A program made the translations under genes and the position numbers. From CAWIVH01 sp963839475 (GTDB lineage Bacteria; Acidobacteriota; UBA6911): a stretch of 64,000 nucleotides of DNA. The DNA lies in assembly GCA_963839475.1 (NCBI GenBank), contig CAWIVH010000001.1, positions 558,001 through 622,000 of the forward strand, written 5' to 3'. This document shows, piece by piece, positions 9,199 to 18,732 of the stretch (positions within the stretch are counted from its first letter, which is position 1; each line of letters starts with the position of its first letter). Below the pieces are notes generated by a model that saw only the letters and a program-made list of their open reading frames with translations, had not been told where the DNA came from and did no database searches.

Positions 9199-10542
9199 TT
9201 ATTCGTTCCTTCTGGGCTGGGTCCAATAAGCCGAAACGGGGCTTTGGTGGCCCTCCTGGTCGACCGACTTCACACCCAGAACAACCTGGTCGATGGAAAG
9301 GTTACGGAGCGTGAACTCTTTCGCGTTGCCTGCCCAGATTTCGCGTTCCCAGTTCGGCGCCGTCGTGGAGCGGACCACCACGACAAAGCCGGCCAAATCC
9401 CCTGCCGGCGCAGGCGGCTCCCAGCGCAGCACAGCGTCATAGCCGCTAGCCCCGCGCGAGAGGCCGGGCCCTTGCATGCCGGCTCCTGCGGCCATGGTGA
9501 CCGGAGGCCGGGGAGCAAGGGCTATTTCGGCCGCGACCACCGCAACCAGGCGAACCCCGCGAGCCGTAAAAGGCAACGATGTATTGGCGAAAGTATCGGT
9601 CGGGGTGTGTTGATTCTGGTAGTTCTCATAGGGAGTCGTGAAGCGCACGCCGGGATACCCCTGCTGGTTGAAAGCCGTGTGATCCCCGCCCCGTCCGAAG
9701 CGATCGTGCCGGAACATCATATCCACGGTGAGTTCGGGATAATATCTTGCGCCGATGAGCCGGATGAACCGCGCCAGTTGCCGGGAGGGAGAATCGATCG
9801 GTTCTTCCGAAAAGACCAGCATCCGGTTATTGCCCCCTATCCCGTTGCCGCTGATATCGCTTCCGATCGTGTCCACGTTGAGGACGGCCTCGACGTACTG
9901 TCCCTTTTCCTTCAACTCCTTGGCCATCGCCGCAGCACCAAGAAGCCCCTGTTCTTCGCCAGCCAGCGCCACAAAGACCAGGGTGGCGTCAAAGTCATAC
10001 CGGCTCATCACCCTGGCGCACTCCATAACGCATGCGGTCCCGCTGCCGTTATCTGTAACGCCGGGCGCAGTGATGTCGGCTGATTTTGCGGAATCGCCCC
10101 TCATTTCCGCAGGTATCTTCAGGTTGAGGCTATCGTAATGGCCCGTGATCAGGATCCATCGCCCGGGATCGGCTTTGCCGGGCAATACGGCCACCACGTT
10201 TCGCAGTTCAACCTCCTTCCAGACTCGGCCGCCCTTGGGAATCATGTGCGTGTCGAAACGCACCTCCAGCCGGGGACTGTAGCTCTTGAACTGCTCCAGA
10301 ATCCATTGACGTGCCGCCCCGATGCCCCGAGTCGGGCTGGCAGTATCCGACAAGGTGTTTCGGGTCTCGAAGCTCTCCAGCTTCTTCAGGATCATGGCAA
10401 TCTGATCTTCGGAAACTTCGCCCATGATTTTCTGGATCACGGGATCCTGGCGTTGGGAGGGGAGCGGCGCCTGCTCCGGCGGCCGGGCAGGGACGAAGCC
10501 GCAAAGAAAAACGAATGCCGGAAACAAAAGCGCTCTTTTCAT
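9199..10542 (-). CDS. M28-family zinc aminopeptidase with C-terminal beta-sandwich, secreted
   Basis: A 447-residue exported dizinc peptidase. Residues 1-20 form a signal peptide. Metal ligands and catalytic residues of clan MH are all present: His135 (GHYDS), Asp164 (GVTDNGSG), Glu196-Glu197 (AGEEQG), Asp224 (NVDTIGS) and His312 (QHTPTD). The last 90 residues (about 355-447) look like a fibronectin type III-like domain, with a VLRWEPP start and a VKSVDQEGHQSP end. Such a domain is common in secreted M28 enzymes and is probably for substrate or surface contact. The gene is divergent from the M16 peptidase gene across 154 bp, so the two peptidases may share a promoter region. It probably cleaves N-terminal residues from extracellular peptides. 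Confidence 0.92.
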   Translation of the reverse strand: MKRALLFPAFVFLCGFVPARPPEQAPLPSQRQDPVIQKIMGEVSEDQIAMILKKLESFETRNTLSDTASPTRGIGAARQWILEQFKSYSPRLEVRFDTHMIPKGGRVWKEVELRNVVAVLPGKADPGRWILITGHYDSLNLKIPAEMRGDSAKSADITAPGVTDNGSGTACVMECARVMSRYDFDATLVFVALAGEEQGLLGAAAMAKELKEKGQYVEAVLNVDTIGSDISGNGIGGNNRMLVFSEEPIDSPSRQLARFIRLIGARYYPELTVDMMFRHDRFGRGGDHTAFNQQGYPGVRFTTPYENYQNQHTPTDTFANTSLPFTARGVRLVAVVAAEIALAPRPPVTMAAGAGMQGPGLSRGASGYDAVLRWEPPAPAGDLAGFVVVVRSTTAPNWEREIWAGNAKEFTLRNLSIDQVVLGVKSVDQEGHQSPVSAYWTQPRRNE

Positions 10543-10696
10543 TGTAGCTCCTCGCTTGGAAAGTCGCGGCCCAGTGTAGCACCGATTTACCTTGTTCGAG
10601 ATTTTTGCGGTTCAAGATGTTTCCGGCTGAGAGGTTCAGGGAAAGCCGCGAATATGGTAGCCTTTCTGGGCTCGGCATTACCTGTGAGAGATCCCT

Positions 10697-13537
10697 ATGC
10701 CTATGAAAAGGGTGATCGGTCGCTATGGTCTGATCCTTTGGACTATCGCCGGCCTCGTTTTGGCCGCCATGGTCGGGTCCGGCTGCAAAACCTCTGGAGG
10801 ACGCTTGGGTACCAACAATGCTGTTCCGGATTTGAAATTCGAAAAATACAAAATCAATAACGGGTTGGAGGTCATACTGCTTGAGGACCACCGCCTGCCG
10901 CTGGTCGCCGTGAACCTCTGGTATCATGTCGGCCCGGCCAACGAGCGTCCCGGGCTGACCGGATTTGCGCATCTATTCGAGCACATGATGTTCGAGGGGT
11001 CAAAGCACGTCGGTGAAAAAGCTCATTTCCGCTATCTCGAGGCCGCCGGAGCCAGTGAAATCAACGGGACCACTGATTTCGACCGGACCAACTATTTCGA
11101 AACCTTGCCGTCGAACCAGCTGGAGCTTGCCCTGTGGCTCGAGAGCGACCGGATGGGCTTTCTGCTCGATAAGCTGGACGACAAAAACCTCGAAAACCAG
11201 CGCGATGTCGTGCGGAATGAAAGGCGACAAAGCGTTGAAGGCTCCCCCTACGGCCTGGTTCAAGAAACCCTGTTTCACCTGCTATACCCCAAAGACCACC
11301 CCTATTATGCATCCGTGATCGGCTCGCACGCTGACATCGAATCAGCCCGGCTGGAGGATGTGCGCGAATTCTTCCAGCTTTATTACACTCCCAACAACGC
11401 CAGCCTGGCCATCGTGGGGGATATCGACCCGGCAAGGACGAAACAGCTAGTCGACAAATATTTCGGACCGATCCCGGCCGGGAAACCGGTGCCGCGCATC
11501 GAGGCCCATACTCCGTCGATCACAAGTGAGCGCCGCGCCGTGGTTGGCGATCAGGTTGAATTGCCGCGCGTCTACATGGCGTGGATCACCGACCCGGTTT
11601 TCAAGCCGGGCGATGCCGAATGCGATCTGATCGCACGGATCCTGGGCGGAGGTAAATCGAGCCGACTTTACAAACGCCTGGTTTATGAGAAACGCATCGC
11701 CCAGGACGTTTCAGCCCAGCAATATTCGCTGGCTCTGGGATCGCTTTTTACGATCGATGCAACCGCGAAACCCGGAGTGAAACCGGAAGATCTGGAAAGG
11801 GAAATCGACGAAGAGCTGGCCGCATTCCGCAATACTGGTCCGACCATGCAGGAGTTGGAAGGGGCTCGGAACACCATCGAATCAGGAATCATCCGCGGGT
11901 TGGAAACGCTCGGCGGATTCGGCGGCGTAGCGGATCGCCTGAATCAATATAACCATTTTCTGGGCGATCCGGGCTACCTGGCAAAGGACCTGGAGCGGTA
12001 CAGGCAAGCCACGCCCGAGGCCCTGCGGAAAATCGCAGAAACCAAGCTGACGCCCTCCACTCGTGTGGTGGTTTATGGAGTGCCGGGGGAAAAGGTCATC
12101 GACGACGCGCCCAAAAAAGAGCACAAGCCCTCAGCGCCGGCGGCCCAAATTGAGATCGCCGGCCAGGAATGGCGCGGCCAGGAACCGCCTCCCGGCCCCG
12201 CTTCGCCTCTAAAGCTTCCAGTACCGGCCACGTTCAAGCTGGCCAATGGCCTTTCGGTCTACCTCGTGGAGCAGCACAACCTCCCGGTTGTTTCCGCCAA
12301 CATCGTCATTATGTGCGGGAGTGAGCGCAATCCGCTGCAGCAGCCCGGATTGGCTTCCTTCACCGCTGCAATGCTGGATGAAGGCACCACGAAGCGGAGC
12401 GCGCTGCAAATCGCGCGCGATGCCGAGCAGATCGGCGCCACTTTGAAGGCGGGTTCGAGCATGGATCTTTCCTATGTCGCCGTCCGCACGCTGAAAAAGA
12501 CGGTCGACGCGGCATTTGAACTGGCTGCAGACGTCCTCCTGCATCCCGTCTTTTCCGAAGAGGAGTTGGGACGGGTGCGGAATGACCGTCTGACCATGAT
12601 CCTGCAGCAGAAGGATGACCCTGGGATCCTGGCGGCGCGGACCTTCACCCGGACTCTGTATGGCCCGGACCACCCTTACGGCTTCACCGAACTGGGCACG
12701 GAGGAGTCGATCAAATCCATAACCCGAGCCGACCTGGTGAAATTCTGGACTTCCGGATACACCCCGGGCAGCGCCGCGCTGGTGGTGGCCGGAGACATCA
12801 GGGAGCCTGAACTGCGTGCTTTGGCCGAAAAATATTTCGGGTCCTGGCAGGGAAAAACTCCCGCCGTTGACGTGCCTGCCCCGTCATCGACGGAGACTAA
12901 CCGGGTATTTATTGTGGATAAACCTTCATCGCCACAGACGACCTTGCGCGTCGGCCACATCGGGGTCGCGCGGGCCAACGGCGATTACCTTCCGCTGGAA
13001 GTCATGAACACGATTCTCGGCGGGCTTTTTTCGAGCCGGATCAATCTCAACCTGCGGGAGAAGCACGGATACACCTATGGCGCCTCCTCTACTTTCGTCT
13101 ACCGTCGCGGCCCCGGCCCCTTCATCGTCGGCACCAATGTTCGCAGCGATGTCACCGCCGCAGCCGTAACAGAAATCCTGAATGAGCTGAGCCGCATCCG
13201 GACTTCCGAGCCTTCTCCCGAGGAGCTGATGCTGTCAAAGGAATCGCTGGCGCGCTCTCTGCCGGGGCAATTCGAAACCACGCCGCAGGCGGCATCTACC
13301 ATCGGCGAGATCTTCGTATACGGTTTGCCGCTGGATTACTACCATGAGTTGCCCGCCAGGATTACAGCGATTTCCGCTGCCGACGTGAGGCGCGTGGCCG
13401 ACGCCCACCTGGCTCCGGACAGGACTGTAGTGGTCGCCGTCGGTGATGCAAGCAAGATCTCCTCGCAGTTGACCCACTTGAAGTTTGGAGCCGTCGAGAT
13501 CCTCGATATGGAGGGCAATCCCAAAAAAGCGAAATGA
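10697..13537 (+). CDS. M16-family metallopeptidase, tandem two-module lipoprotein
   Basis: A 946-residue product made of two fused M16 units (about 45-470 and 505-940), like pitrilysin-type or PqqL-type enzymes. The first unit carries the inverted zinc motif HLFEH (92-96) and the distal Glu175 in RNERRQSVE, so it should be the active half. The second unit has no HxxEH at the equivalent place (MCGSERNP region) but keeps the substrate-clamping Arg/Tyr motif (LREKHGYTYG). This is the usual active/inactive pairing. The N-terminus has a lipobox-like end (MVGSGC, Cys30), so outer- or inner-membrane anchoring is likely. The start could also be the ATG two codons later, at 10703. Its stop overlaps the next gene's start by 4 bp. 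Confidence 0.92.
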   Translation: MPMKRVIGRYGLILWTIAGLVLAAMVGSGCKTSGGRLGTNNAVPDLKFEKYKINNGLEVILLEDHRLPLVAVNLWYHVGPANERPGLTGFAHLFEHMMFEGSKHVGEKAHFRYLEAAGASEINGTTDFDRTNYFETLPSNQLELALWLESDRMGFLLDKLDDKNLENQRDVVRNERRQSVEGSPYGLVQETLFHLLYPKDHPYYASVIGSHADIESARLEDVREFFQLYYTPNNASLAIVGDIDPARTKQLVDKYFGPIPAGKPVPRIEAHTPSITSERRAVVGDQVELPRVYMAWITDPVFKPGDAECDLIARILGGGKSSRLYKRLVYEKRIAQDVSAQQYSLALGSLFTIDATAKPGVKPEDLEREIDEELAAFRNTGPTMQELEGARNTIESGIIRGLETLGGFGGVADRLNQYNHFLGDPGYLAKDLERYRQATPEALRKIAETKLTPSTRVVVYGVPGEKVIDDAPKKEHKPSAPAAQIEIAGQEWRGQEPPPGPASPLKLPVPATFKLANGLSVYLVEQHNLPVVSANIVIMCGSERNPLQQPGLASFTAAMLDEGTTKRSALQIARDAEQIGATLKAGSSMDLSYVAVRTLKKTVDAAFELAADVLLHPVFSEEELGRVRNDRLTMILQQKDDPGILAARTFTRTLYGPDHPYGFTELGTEESIKSITRADLVKFWTSGYTPGSAALVVAGDIREPELRALAEKYFGSWQGKTPAVDVPAPSSTETNRVFIVDKPSSPQTTLRVGHIGVARANGDYLPLEVMNTILGGLFSSRINLNLREKHGYTYGASSTFVYRRGPGPFIVGTNVRSDVTAAAVTEILNELSRIRTSEPSPEELMLSKESLARSLPGQFETTPQAASTIGEIFVYGLPLDYYHELPARITAISAADVRRVADAHLAPDRTVVVAVGDASKISSQLTHLKFGAVEILDMEGNPKKAK

Positions 13538-14616
13538 AAAGATATCTCCCCTCCGGATGGTTGATGCGGCTATTGTTGGTGTTTGTGCCTGTGGCGGCAT
13601 TGCTCGAGTATTTTCTGCACGCACCACCAGCTTTCATATTCCTGGCTTCAGCCCTGGCCATAATTCCGCTCGCCGGCCTTATGGGACAGGCCACAGAGCA
13701 ATTGGCCGGGCGCATCGGGGCCGGACCCGGCGGACTGCTTAATGCGACCTTCGGAAATGCCGCCGAGCTCATCATTGCGCTTATGGCTTTGCGCGCGGGT
13801 CTCCACGACATCGTCAAAGCATCGATCACCGGCTCGATCATCGGGAACGTGCTTCTCGTATTCGGGCTGAGTGCCGTCGCCGGCGGAGTCCGCCACCCGC
13901 TGCAGCGCTTCAACAAGACCGCTGCCAGCCTGGGTGCAACCATGCTGGTCCTGAGCTCCATAGCCCTGGTGGTTCCCGCCATTTTCCACCAGGTGGCATC
14001 AGGAACGGCTCAAGTCGTTGAACGGGAGCTCAGTCTGGAAATTTCAGTCGTCCTGATTGTGACTTATGCTTTGGGCCTGGTCTTTTCGCTGAAAACCCAC
14101 CGGCATCTCTACACCGGCGAGGGAGAAAAAGAGAGTGGACACGGCAAGCCGGCCAGCCCGATTCCTGCCGTACTCCTGCTGTTTGCCGCGACCGCGCTCG
14201 TGGCCTGGATGAGCGAGTTCCTGGTCGGGGCGGCGGAGGCAGCCGCCCACAGCATGGGAATGAGCAAGATCTTCGTAGGCGTCATCCTGGTGGCTATCAT
14301 CGGGAACGCAGCGGAGCATTCGACGGCCGTCCTGATGGCCATGAAAAACAAAATGGATCTCTCCATCAATGTTGCGGTCGGGTCTTCGATTCAGATCGCG
14401 CTCTTCGTGGCGCCGGTGCTGGTTTTCATGAGCTATTTCATCGGCCCATCGCCCATGGATCTGCAGTTCACGACCTTCGAAGTCATGGCCGTGGTCATCG
14501 CTGTAGGTGTCATGGCGCTGGTCTCGCAGGATGGAGAGTCAAATTGGATGGAGGGGGTGCAGCTGTTGGCCGTCTACATCATCCTCGGGATCGCGTTTTA
14601 TTTCCTGCCCGAGTGA
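13534..14616 (+). CDS. cax: Ca2+/H+ antiporter (CaCA superfamily, CAX type)
   Basis: Integral membrane exchanger of 360 residues that expels calcium in exchange for protons. It has about eleven hydrophobic segments. Both alpha-repeat signatures are visible: GNAAELI at 74-80 and GNAAEHS near 252-258, whose Glu residues bind the cation. Length and motif order match microbial CAX/ChaA-like proteins. The ATG overlaps the stop of the M16 peptidase gene (ATGA), so the two are translationally coupled. M16 enzymes and some secreted peptidases are metal-sensitive, but a functional link is only inference. No clear terminator follows. Confidence 0.93.
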   Translation: MKRYLPSGWLMRLLLVFVPVAALLEYFLHAPPAFIFLASALAIIPLAGLMGQATEQLAGRIGAGPGGLLNATFGNAAELIIALMALRAGLHDIVKASITGSIIGNVLLVFGLSAVAGGVRHPLQRFNKTAASLGATMLVLSSIALVVPAIFHQVASGTAQVVERELSLEISVVLIVTYALGLVFSLKTHRHLYTGEGEKESGHGKPASPIPAVLLLFAATALVAWMSEFLVGAAEAAAHSMGMSKIFVGVILVAIIGNAAEHSTAVLMAMKNKMDLSINVAVGSSIQIALFVAPVLVFMSYFIGPSPMDLQFTTFEVMAVVIAVGVMALVSQDGESNWMEGVQLLAVYIILGIAFYFLPE

Positions 14617-14718
14617 TCGGAACCGTTTTTTTTCTGCCGGCCTTTTCCGGCCCGCTGCATTCTCAGGCAAATTCTCGCTATCTTGGTGAGCCTGCCGCTT
14701 CATGGTACCTTTTCAGAC

Positions 14719-16131
14719 ATGCATGACCAATCGTTGAACATAAACATCCAGTCCGAAACGCTGAATGTAACGGGCGAAATCCTCGAGCGGTACAACGTTC
14801 CCGGGCCGCGCTACACGAGCTACCCCACGGCCCCCGAGTGGAATGATGCTTATGGGCCGGCTGACTACGAAAAGGTGCTGCTCGAGTCGAACGTCGCGCG
14901 GCCGCTGCGACCGATTTCACTCTACATGCATCTCCCCTTTTGTGAGCGGCTCTGCCTGTTCTGCGGCTGCAACGTGGTGATCAACAAAAACCACGAGGTT
15001 TCTCACCCTTATCTCGAAAGGGTGAAGTGGGAAGTGTCAAAAATCGCATCCAAGCTTGATCCAGCGCGCGAGGTGGTGCAGTTCCACTGGGGAGGCGGCA
15101 CACCCACTTATCTGAGCGCCGCCCAGCTCAAGGAGCTTTTTCTGCACACTAAGAGCTGCTTCCATTTTTCCCCCCAGGCCGAAATCGGGGTGGAGGTCGA
15201 TCCCCGCGTGACCACGCCCGAGCACATCACCACGTTGCGACGGCTGGGATTCAACCGGATTTCCATGGGGATCCAGGATTTCGATCCTGTGGTGCAAAAA
15301 ACGATCCATCGCATCCAACCCTTCGAAATGACCAACGACCTCCTTAAACTTTGCCAGAGCGAAAAGTTCGACTCGATTAACATCGACCTGATCTACGGTC
15401 TGCCGCACCAAACGGCAGACAGTTTTGTCGATTCGGTCGAAAAAGTTATCGGAATGAGCCCGGACCGTGTCGCCATGTTCAGCTATGCGCACGTCCCCTG
15501 GCTCAAAAAGCAGCAGGGATCGTTCGCCAAACACATCCCGATGGGGATGGACAAGTTTCGCATCTTCCGCGCCGGCATCGAAAAGTTTACACGGGCAGGT
15601 TACGTCTATGTCGGCATGGATCATTTCGCCCGGCCGGACGACGAGCTCTGCCGGGCGCAGCGCGACCGTACGCTGCACCGGAATTTCCAGGGATACACCA
15701 CGAAGGCAGGCGCCGACCTGTTCGGCCTTGGCGTGAGTTCGATCGGTGGTGTCGAACGGGCCTACACTCAAAATTTCCGGGATTTGAAGGACTATTACCA
15801 GGCCATCGACAGCCAAATGCTCCCTACCATGCGAGGCATGTATCTGGATGACGACGACGTCCTCCGGCGATCGGTGATCAGCAAGCTCCTTTGTCACTGC
15901 GTGCTGCTCAAAAAAGAAATCGAGTCGGAATTCAACGTCCGTTTCGACGAGTACTTCCGGGAAGAAATGGAGCGTATGAACCCATTGGTGGATGACGGGC
16001 TGGTATCGCTCACTTCCGACAGCATCTCGGTGACCTCTTTGGGCCGCATTTTCATCCGGAACGTTGGGATGGTTTTCGACAAGTACATCCGGAAGCCGAA
16101 GGAAAAGCCGGTTTTCTCCAAAACCCTGTAA
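14719..16131 (+). CDS. hemN: Oxygen-independent coproporphyrinogen III oxidase (radical SAM)
   Basis: Converts coproporphyrinogen III to protoporphyrinogen IX without oxygen, the penultimate heme pathway stage, in the cytoplasm. The 470-residue length agrees with HemN (E. coli 457). The radical SAM motif is Cys75-x3-Cys79-x2-Cys82 followed by Gly-Cys (FCERLCLFCGCN), as in true HemN rather than HemW. The conserved N-terminal RYTSYPTAPEW (31-41) contacts the substrate. The HemN C-terminal domain is present. The ATG at 14719 was chosen over a GTG at 14683; both have weak ribosome-binding sites. Ferrochelatase follows 22 bp downstream, so the two form a heme operon. Confidence 0.95.
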   Translation: MHDQSLNINIQSETLNVTGEILERYNVPGPRYTSYPTAPEWNDAYGPADYEKVLLESNVARPLRPISLYMHLPFCERLCLFCGCNVVINKNHEVSHPYLERVKWEVSKIASKLDPAREVVQFHWGGGTPTYLSAAQLKELFLHTKSCFHFSPQAEIGVEVDPRVTTPEHITTLRRLGFNRISMGIQDFDPVVQKTIHRIQPFEMTNDLLKLCQSEKFDSINIDLIYGLPHQTADSFVDSVEKVIGMSPDRVAMFSYAHVPWLKKQQGSFAKHIPMGMDKFRIFRAGIEKFTRAGYVYVGMDHFARPDDELCRAQRDRTLHRNFQGYTTKAGADLFGLGVSSIGGVERAYTQNFRDLKDYYQAIDSQMLPTMRGMYLDDDDVLRRSVISKLLCHCVLLKKEIESEFNVRFDEYFREEMERMNPLVDDGLVSLTSDSISVTSLGRIFIRNVGMVFDKYIRKPKEKPVFSKTL

Positions 16132-16153
16132 ATCCTGGGGGATCGCGATAACG

Positions 16154-17131
16154 GTGATCGAAAAGGCTGTTCTTCTTTTTAACCTCGGAGGACCCGAGAC
16201 GCTGGAAGATGTACGTCCGTTTCTCTACAACCTTTTTTCGGATCCCGACATCATCCGCATCCGCAACGGGGCTCTGCGCAAAATGCTGGCCTGGTTCATT
16301 GCCACTACACGCCAGCGGAAATCGCGGTCTTTGTATCGCGAGATTGGCGGAGGTTCGCCGCTCCGGCGCATTACCGAGGGCCAGGCAAATGCCTTGCGCC
16401 TGAGCCTGGAGTCGCGCGGCATATCTTGCCGGGCATACGTCGGCATGCGTTGCTGGAAACCGTCGATCGACGACGCGGTCAGGCAGATGGCGCGCGAGGG
16501 TATCACCAGGGTTGTAGCCCTTCCTCTTTTTCCGCAATTTTCCTGCACCACCACGGGCTCCTGCTTCAATTACTTGCGCAAACTCCTGGCTGGACCCGAC
16601 TATTCGGGCCGGTTCCAGGTCGCCTATGTCGATTCCTGGGAGGAGGAACACCGCTATATCGATGCCATGGCTGATATGATCCGAGAGGCTGCAGCCCGTT
16701 TCGCGGAGAAGGATGCCGCAAAGATCCAGCTGCTCTACAGCGCGCATTCCATACCGGCGCGATATGTCGAGGAGGAAGGTGACCCTTACCTGAATCAGAC
16801 AAAGAAGACCGTGTTCCGGATCAATGAACGGCTGGGGAACATCTCACCGTCGACTCTGGCCTTCCAGAGCAAGGTGGGCCCGGTCCGATGGTTGGGGCCG
16901 TCCACGGAGAAGGTATTGGAGGATCTTGCTCGCGCCGGGAGAAAAAATGTTCTGGCCATCCCAGTCAGCTTTGTCTCCGATCACATCGAAACTCTGCAGG
17001 AAATCGACATCCTCTATAAGAATCTGGCCCGGGAACGGGGAATCGCCGATTTCCAGCGGGCTGCCTCGCTGAACCTGAACCCGAAATTCATCGAAGCGCT
17101 GGCGGATATCGCGGAGCGGGAACTTCGTTGA
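16154..17131 (+). CDS. hemH: Ferrochelatase
   Basis: Inserts Fe2+ into protoporphyrin IX, or acts at the coproporphyrin stage in other lineages; here it follows HemN, so the protoporphyrin route fits. The 325-residue product starts at GTG 16154, giving the conserved beginning EKAVLLFNLGGPE. Catalytic His198 (YSAHSIP) and Glu279 (SDHIETL) are both present. VALPLFPQFSCTTTGS is the typical porphyrin-cleft loop. An in-frame start at 16064 would overlap hemN and is rejected. It ends 8 bp from the convergent thioredoxin-like gene. Confidence 0.95.
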   Translation: MIEKAVLLFNLGGPETLEDVRPFLYNLFSDPDIIRIRNGALRKMLAWFIATTRQRKSRSLYREIGGGSPLRRITEGQANALRLSLESRGISCRAYVGMRCWKPSIDDAVRQMAREGITRVVALPLFPQFSCTTTGSCFNYLRKLLAGPDYSGRFQVAYVDSWEEEHRYIDAMADMIREAAARFAEKDAAKIQLLYSAHSIPARYVEEEGDPYLNQTKKTVFRINERLGNISPSTLAFQSKVGPVRWLGPSTEKVLEDLARAGRKNVLAIPVSFVSDHIETLQEIDILYKNLARERGIADFQRAASLNLNPKFIEALADIAERELR

Positions 17132-17139
17132 CAGTCGGC

Positions 17140-17658
17140 CTATTCGGCCTGCAACTGCCCGTAGAGGTTATTGAGTTCTCCACCCAGGGAACTACTGAAG
17201 CCGATCCTGATGTCCCGGATGATTCCTTTTTTGTCTATAACCACCTGCATCGGGATGGAGCTGCTTTGGTAAATGCTGCCAATGCGGGAGTCGGAATCAA
17301 AGAGCACGGTGGCATGAAATTTCTGCTGAGATAAAAACTCTCGAACCTCCTCCGGGGTTTCGCCAAGGTTGATCGCAAGAAGCTTGAGGGTATCGGGGTG
17401 GTTCTGCTGCAACTTTTCGAGTATCGGCATGCTCATTCTGCAGGGACCGCACCAGGTCGCCCAGAAATCCAGGATGACGACCTTTCCCCTGAACTGGGAT
17501 AACGTAACTTCCCGGCCTTCGAGATCCTTCAGGGCAAAATCCGGCGCCGGGCTGCCGATCTCCGGACCTGCTCCCTCTGAAATCGATTTCCGGGAGCATC
17601 CGGCCCCCGCCAGGCATATCCAAAACAATAACATTCCCAATCCGACACTTTTTTTCAT
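17140..17658 (-). CDS. TlpA/ResA-like thioredoxin-fold lipoprotein
   Basis: A 172-residue membrane-anchored thiol-disulfide oxidoreductase facing the periplasm. The signal peptide ends in a lipobox (LAGAGC, Cys21). The redox motif CGPC is at 70-73 within DFWATWCGPCR, and the cis-proline loop SIPMQVVID is present. TlpA/ResA proteins often reduce apocytochrome c cysteines before heme attachment. The convergent heme genes next door fit that role, but the link is circumstantial. The start at 17658 (MKKSVG) was chosen; an upstream frame to 17688 would spoil the signal peptide. Confidence 0.9.
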   Translation of the reverse strand: MKKSVGLGMLLFWICLAGAGCSRKSISEGAGPEIGSPAPDFALKDLEGREVTLSQFRGKVVILDFWATWCGPCRMSMPILEKLQQNHPDTLKLLAINLGETPEEVREFLSQQKFHATVLFDSDSRIGSIYQSSSIPMQVVIDKKGIIRDIRIGFSSSLGGELNNLYGQLQAE

Positions 17659-17826
17659 CCGATCCTCGATCTCCGGCAGGGGAAGCAAGCAGGCATAACA
17701 ATCGGCACTTCCCCCTAATTCCGCTTTTCAGTATACCAGCCTCTTGAGGTAGACTGGACGGGCAAAATCCAAATGGTTGGAGTTTGTTGAAGAGCAGTTC
17801 CAGCAAAAAGTTGCAGGAGGGATTTC

Positions 17827-18225
17827 ATGCAGACAGGCACCCGGCATCAACCGGTCGTGGCCAATGGCCTGCCCAAGCCTGCGGGGCCTTATTCCCCCGG
17901 GGTTGTCTTCGAGCGGCTCCTGTTCGTATCCGGCCAGGGCGCAATGGACCCCGCCACGGGCAAGCTGGTTGGCCCGGACATTGAGGCACAAACGGAGCAA
18001 GTCCTGAAAAACGTGGCAGCCATTCTCGAAGCGGCCGGTTCCAGTCTTCAGCACGTGATCCGGTGCGGCGTGTTCCTGACCGATATCGCTGAGTTCCCCA
18101 AGATGAACGCCGTCTACTCGCGCATGTTCGGCGAAAACCGCCCCGCCCGCACCACCGTGCAGGTGGCCGCCCTGCCGGCGCCAGGCTTGCGGGTGGAAAT
18201 TGATGCTGTAGCCTACATACCCTAG
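17827..18225 (+). CDS. ridA: RidA-family (YjgF/YER057c/UK114) enamine/imine deaminase
   Basis: A 132-residue trimeric RidA-like protein that hydrolyses reactive enamine/imine intermediates released by PLP enzymes. The substrate-carboxylate Arg108 (RPARTTV) and the conserved Glu125 (VEIDAVA) are present, as is the N-terminal PAGPYSP loop (18-24). A strong ribosome-binding site (GCAGGAGGG) precedes the ATG. It is the first gene of a six-gene unit with gaps of 32, 25, 15 and 19 bp and a 4 bp overlap. The PLP-dependent aminotransferase three genes later is a plausible source of the intermediates it would clear. Confidence 0.94.
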   Translation: MQTGTRHQPVVANGLPKPAGPYSPGVVFERLLFVSGQGAMDPATGKLVGPDIEAQTEQVLKNVAAILEAAGSSLQHVIRCGVFLTDIAEFPKMNAVYSRMFGENRPARTTVQVAALPAPGLRVEIDAVAYIP

Positions 18226-18257
18226 CTGAGCCGTTCCTCTGTTGACGGAGGTATGCC

Positions 18258-18707
18258 GTGATCCGGCCCTTTGAACCTGGGGACGCGTGGGCATGCAGCC
18301 GTATCCTGCATGAATGTCTGGACGCCGATTCAGGCCTCGGCCCCGAATTGCGCGGCAGATTGCTGGAGCATGAATCGGAAGCGAGGATGCTGGAGAGGTC
18401 TGGACTTTATTACCTGGCCGTCGAAGAATGGGAGGGTGAAATCGCGGGCTTTGGCGGGCTCGATCTCAATGAGATCCGGCTTTTGTTCGTACAACCCCGC
18501 CACCGGCAAAAAGGAATCGGCCGCGCCATCCTTCGCCATTTCGAAACCATGGTGCCGCCGGCTCTTTTCAGGGACATGTTTGTGTATGCCGCGCCGGGAG
18601 CAGTCGGATTTTATCAATCCGCCGGCTTTATATCCGGGGGAGTGCACATTTTTGATCTCGATGGCATGCCCTTATGGACCGAATTCATGACGCGGTCGCT
18701 GCGATAA
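18258..18707 (+). CDS. GNAT-family N-acetyltransferase
   Basis: A 149-residue acetyl-CoA-dependent acetyltransferase of the single-domain GNAT fold. The pyrophosphate-binding motif A is visible as VQPRHRQKGIGRAIL, with Arg83-Gln-Lys-Gly-Ile-Gly88 matching Q/RxxGxG. The C-terminal strand-helix with VGFYQSAGF is typical. It starts with GTG at 18258, preceded by GGAGG. It is the second gene of the ridA operon. The acceptor amine is unknown; the position next to an aminotransferase and glycosyltransferases would fit an amino-sugar or amino-acid acceptor, which is inference. Confidence 0.88.
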   Translation: MIRPFEPGDAWACSRILHECLDADSGLGPELRGRLLEHESEARMLERSGLYYLAVEEWEGEIAGFGGLDLNEIRLLFVQPRHRQKGIGRAILRHFETMVPPALFRDMFVYAAPGAVGFYQSAGFISGGVHIFDLDGMPLWTEFMTRSLR

Positions 18708-18732
18708 TTGCCCTTCCCAAGGAGTTGAACCC

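Noticed and set aside
14617..14718. T-rich stretch and GCCGG/CCGGC hairpin after the antiporter gene as a terminator
   Set aside because: The T run comes before the hairpin on the plus strand, so it lacks the order needed for a Rho-independent terminator.
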